Source: Pseudoxanthomonas sp. (GTDB taxonomy: Bacteria > Pseudomonadota > Gammaproteobacteria > Xanthomonadales > Xanthomonadaceae). Taken from it: a stretch of 6,466 nt of DNA. Where the stretch lies: NCBI GenBank assembly GCA_026785795.1, contig JAJAZJ010000325.1, positions 1-6,466 of the forward strand, in the 5' to 3' direction. A model generated the notes under the pieces. That model had not been told where the DNA came from. It saw nothing but the letters and a program-made list of their open reading frames with translations, and ran no database searches. Positions 5,773 through 6,466 of the stretch are shown in pieces. Numbering within the stretch: position 1 is the stretch's first letter; each line of letters begins with the position of its first letter. The translations under genes and the position numbers were made by a program.

Positions 5773-6466
5773 ATGCTCCGCATCCAGGCTGAAGCACTCA
5801 CCTACGACGATGTTTCCCTCGTCCCCGCGCACTCCACGGTCCTGCCCAAGGACGTCTCGCTGGGCACCCAGCTGACCCGCAGCCTGCGCCTGACCCTGCC
5901 GATCGTGTCGGCCGCCATGGATACCGTCACCGAAGCGCGCCTGGCCATTGCCATGGCCCAGCTGGGCGGCATTGGCATCATCCACAAAAACCTCACCCTG
6001 CAGCAGCAGGCCGCTGAAGTGGCCAAGGTGAAGAAGTTCGAATCCGGGGTGATCCGTGACCCGATCACGGTCGGCCCGGAAACCACCATCCGCGAAGTGC
6101 TGGCGTTGACCGCGGCGCGCAACATCTCCGGGGTCACGGTAGTCGACGCAGCCGGCCAGCTGGTCGGCCTGGTCACCCACCGTGACATGCGTTTTGAAAC
6201 CGAACTCGACGATCCGGTCCGCCACATCATGACCAAGAAGGATCGGCTGGTGACGGTGGCCGAGGGCGCCAGCGACGAAGACGTGCTGCGCCTGCTGCAC
6301 AAGCACCGGATCGAGAAAGTGCTGGTGGTCAACGACCAGTTCGCCCTGCGCGGACTGATCACGGTCAAGGACATCCAGAAGGCGCGCGACTTCCCCGATT
6401 CGGCCAAGGACCTGCACGAGCGCCTGCTGGTCGGCGCCGCGCTGGGCGTGGGCGGCGACACCGAAC
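5773..6466 (+). CDS. guaB: Inosine-5'-monophosphate dehydrogenase GuaB (3' partial)
   Basis: GuaB oxidises IMP to XMP with NAD+, the committed step of guanine nucleotide synthesis, in the cytoplasm. The frame is open from ATG 5773 to the window end, giving 231 residues of an expected 485-490. The N-terminal catalytic segment shows YDDVSLVP (11-18), [12 protein letters not shown] (43-54) and GGIGIIHKN (65-73), all characteristic of IMP dehydrogenase. Residues about 94-150 and 155-208 form the paired CBS domains (RDPITV... and KKDRLVTV...), the regulatory Bateman module that binds adenine and guanine nucleotides. The barrel resumes at RLLVGAALG (217-225). The catalytic Cys loop and mobile flap lie beyond the window. 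The ribosome-binding site is weak (GGG at 5763-5765, 7 nt before ATG). The CBS pair is present rather than deleted, so this is the full-size IMPDH type and not a GuaC-like GMP reductase. Confidence 0.96.
   Translation, partial: MLRIQAEALTYDDVSLVPAHSTVLPKDVSLGTQLTRSLRLTLPIVSAAMDTVTEARLAIAMAQLGGIGIIHKNLTLQQQAAEVAKVKKFESGVIRDPITVGPETTIREVLALTAARNISGVTVVDAAGQLVGLVTHRDMRFETELDDPVRHIMTKKDRLVTVAEGASDEDVLRLLHKHRIEKVLVVNDQFALRGLITVKDIQKARDFPDSAKDLHERLLVGAALGVGGDTE

Overview
The window is high-GC DNA that fits a gammaproteobacterium, most likely a member of the Xanthomonadaceae (Stenotrophomonas, Xanthomonas, Pseudoxanthomonas or a relative). Two things support this. The order yfgM-bamB-der is the conserved gammaproteobacterial neighbourhood that usually follows hisS. 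The proteins, especially Der (466 aa) and a MoeB-type enzyme with an N-terminal rhodanese domain, resemble Xanthomonadaceae forms as I remember them. No database search was possible, so the family assignment is an inference.

All six genes lie on the plus strand. Positions 1-1790 hold a cell-envelope pair: yfgM (5' end outside the window), a membrane-anchored TPR protein of the Sec translocon periphery, and bamB, the beta-propeller lipoprotein of the outer-membrane protein assembly machine. They are 14 nt apart and probably cotranscribed. A 162-nt gap follows, with a 7-bp GC hairpin, a -10-like GATAAT and a pyrimidine-rich leader. Then comes der (1953-3353), the double-GTPase ribosome-assembly factor. 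A 167-nt gap with only short degenerate repeats leads to the rhodanese-MoeB/ThiF fusion gene (3521-4654). A 105-nt gap leads to folD (4760-5638), a bifunctional enzyme of one-carbon folate metabolism. A 134-nt gap with a hairpin, two small palindromes and a TACAAT box leads to guaB (5773 to the window end), which encodes the first 231 residues of IMP dehydrogenase.

The genes serve envelope assembly (yfgM, bamB), ribosome biogenesis (der), sulfur-carrier activation for molybdopterin or thiamine (moeB-like), 10-formyl-THF supply (folD) and guanine nucleotide synthesis (guaB). FolD and GuaB are linked metabolically, because 10-formyl-THF feeds purine synthesis upstream of IMP. The gap before each of der, moeB, folD and guaB holds a -10-like hexamer matching TATAAT at four or five of six positions, so these may be separate transcription units.

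This is ordinary conserved core genome. I saw no mobile element, CRISPR array, tRNA or rRNA, and no sign of an undescribed multigene system. The points most worth a second look are the domain order of the MoeB fusion, a possible leaderless start for it, the lack of a Shine-Dalgarno sequence at der, and the apparent transcriptional separation of der from bamB.
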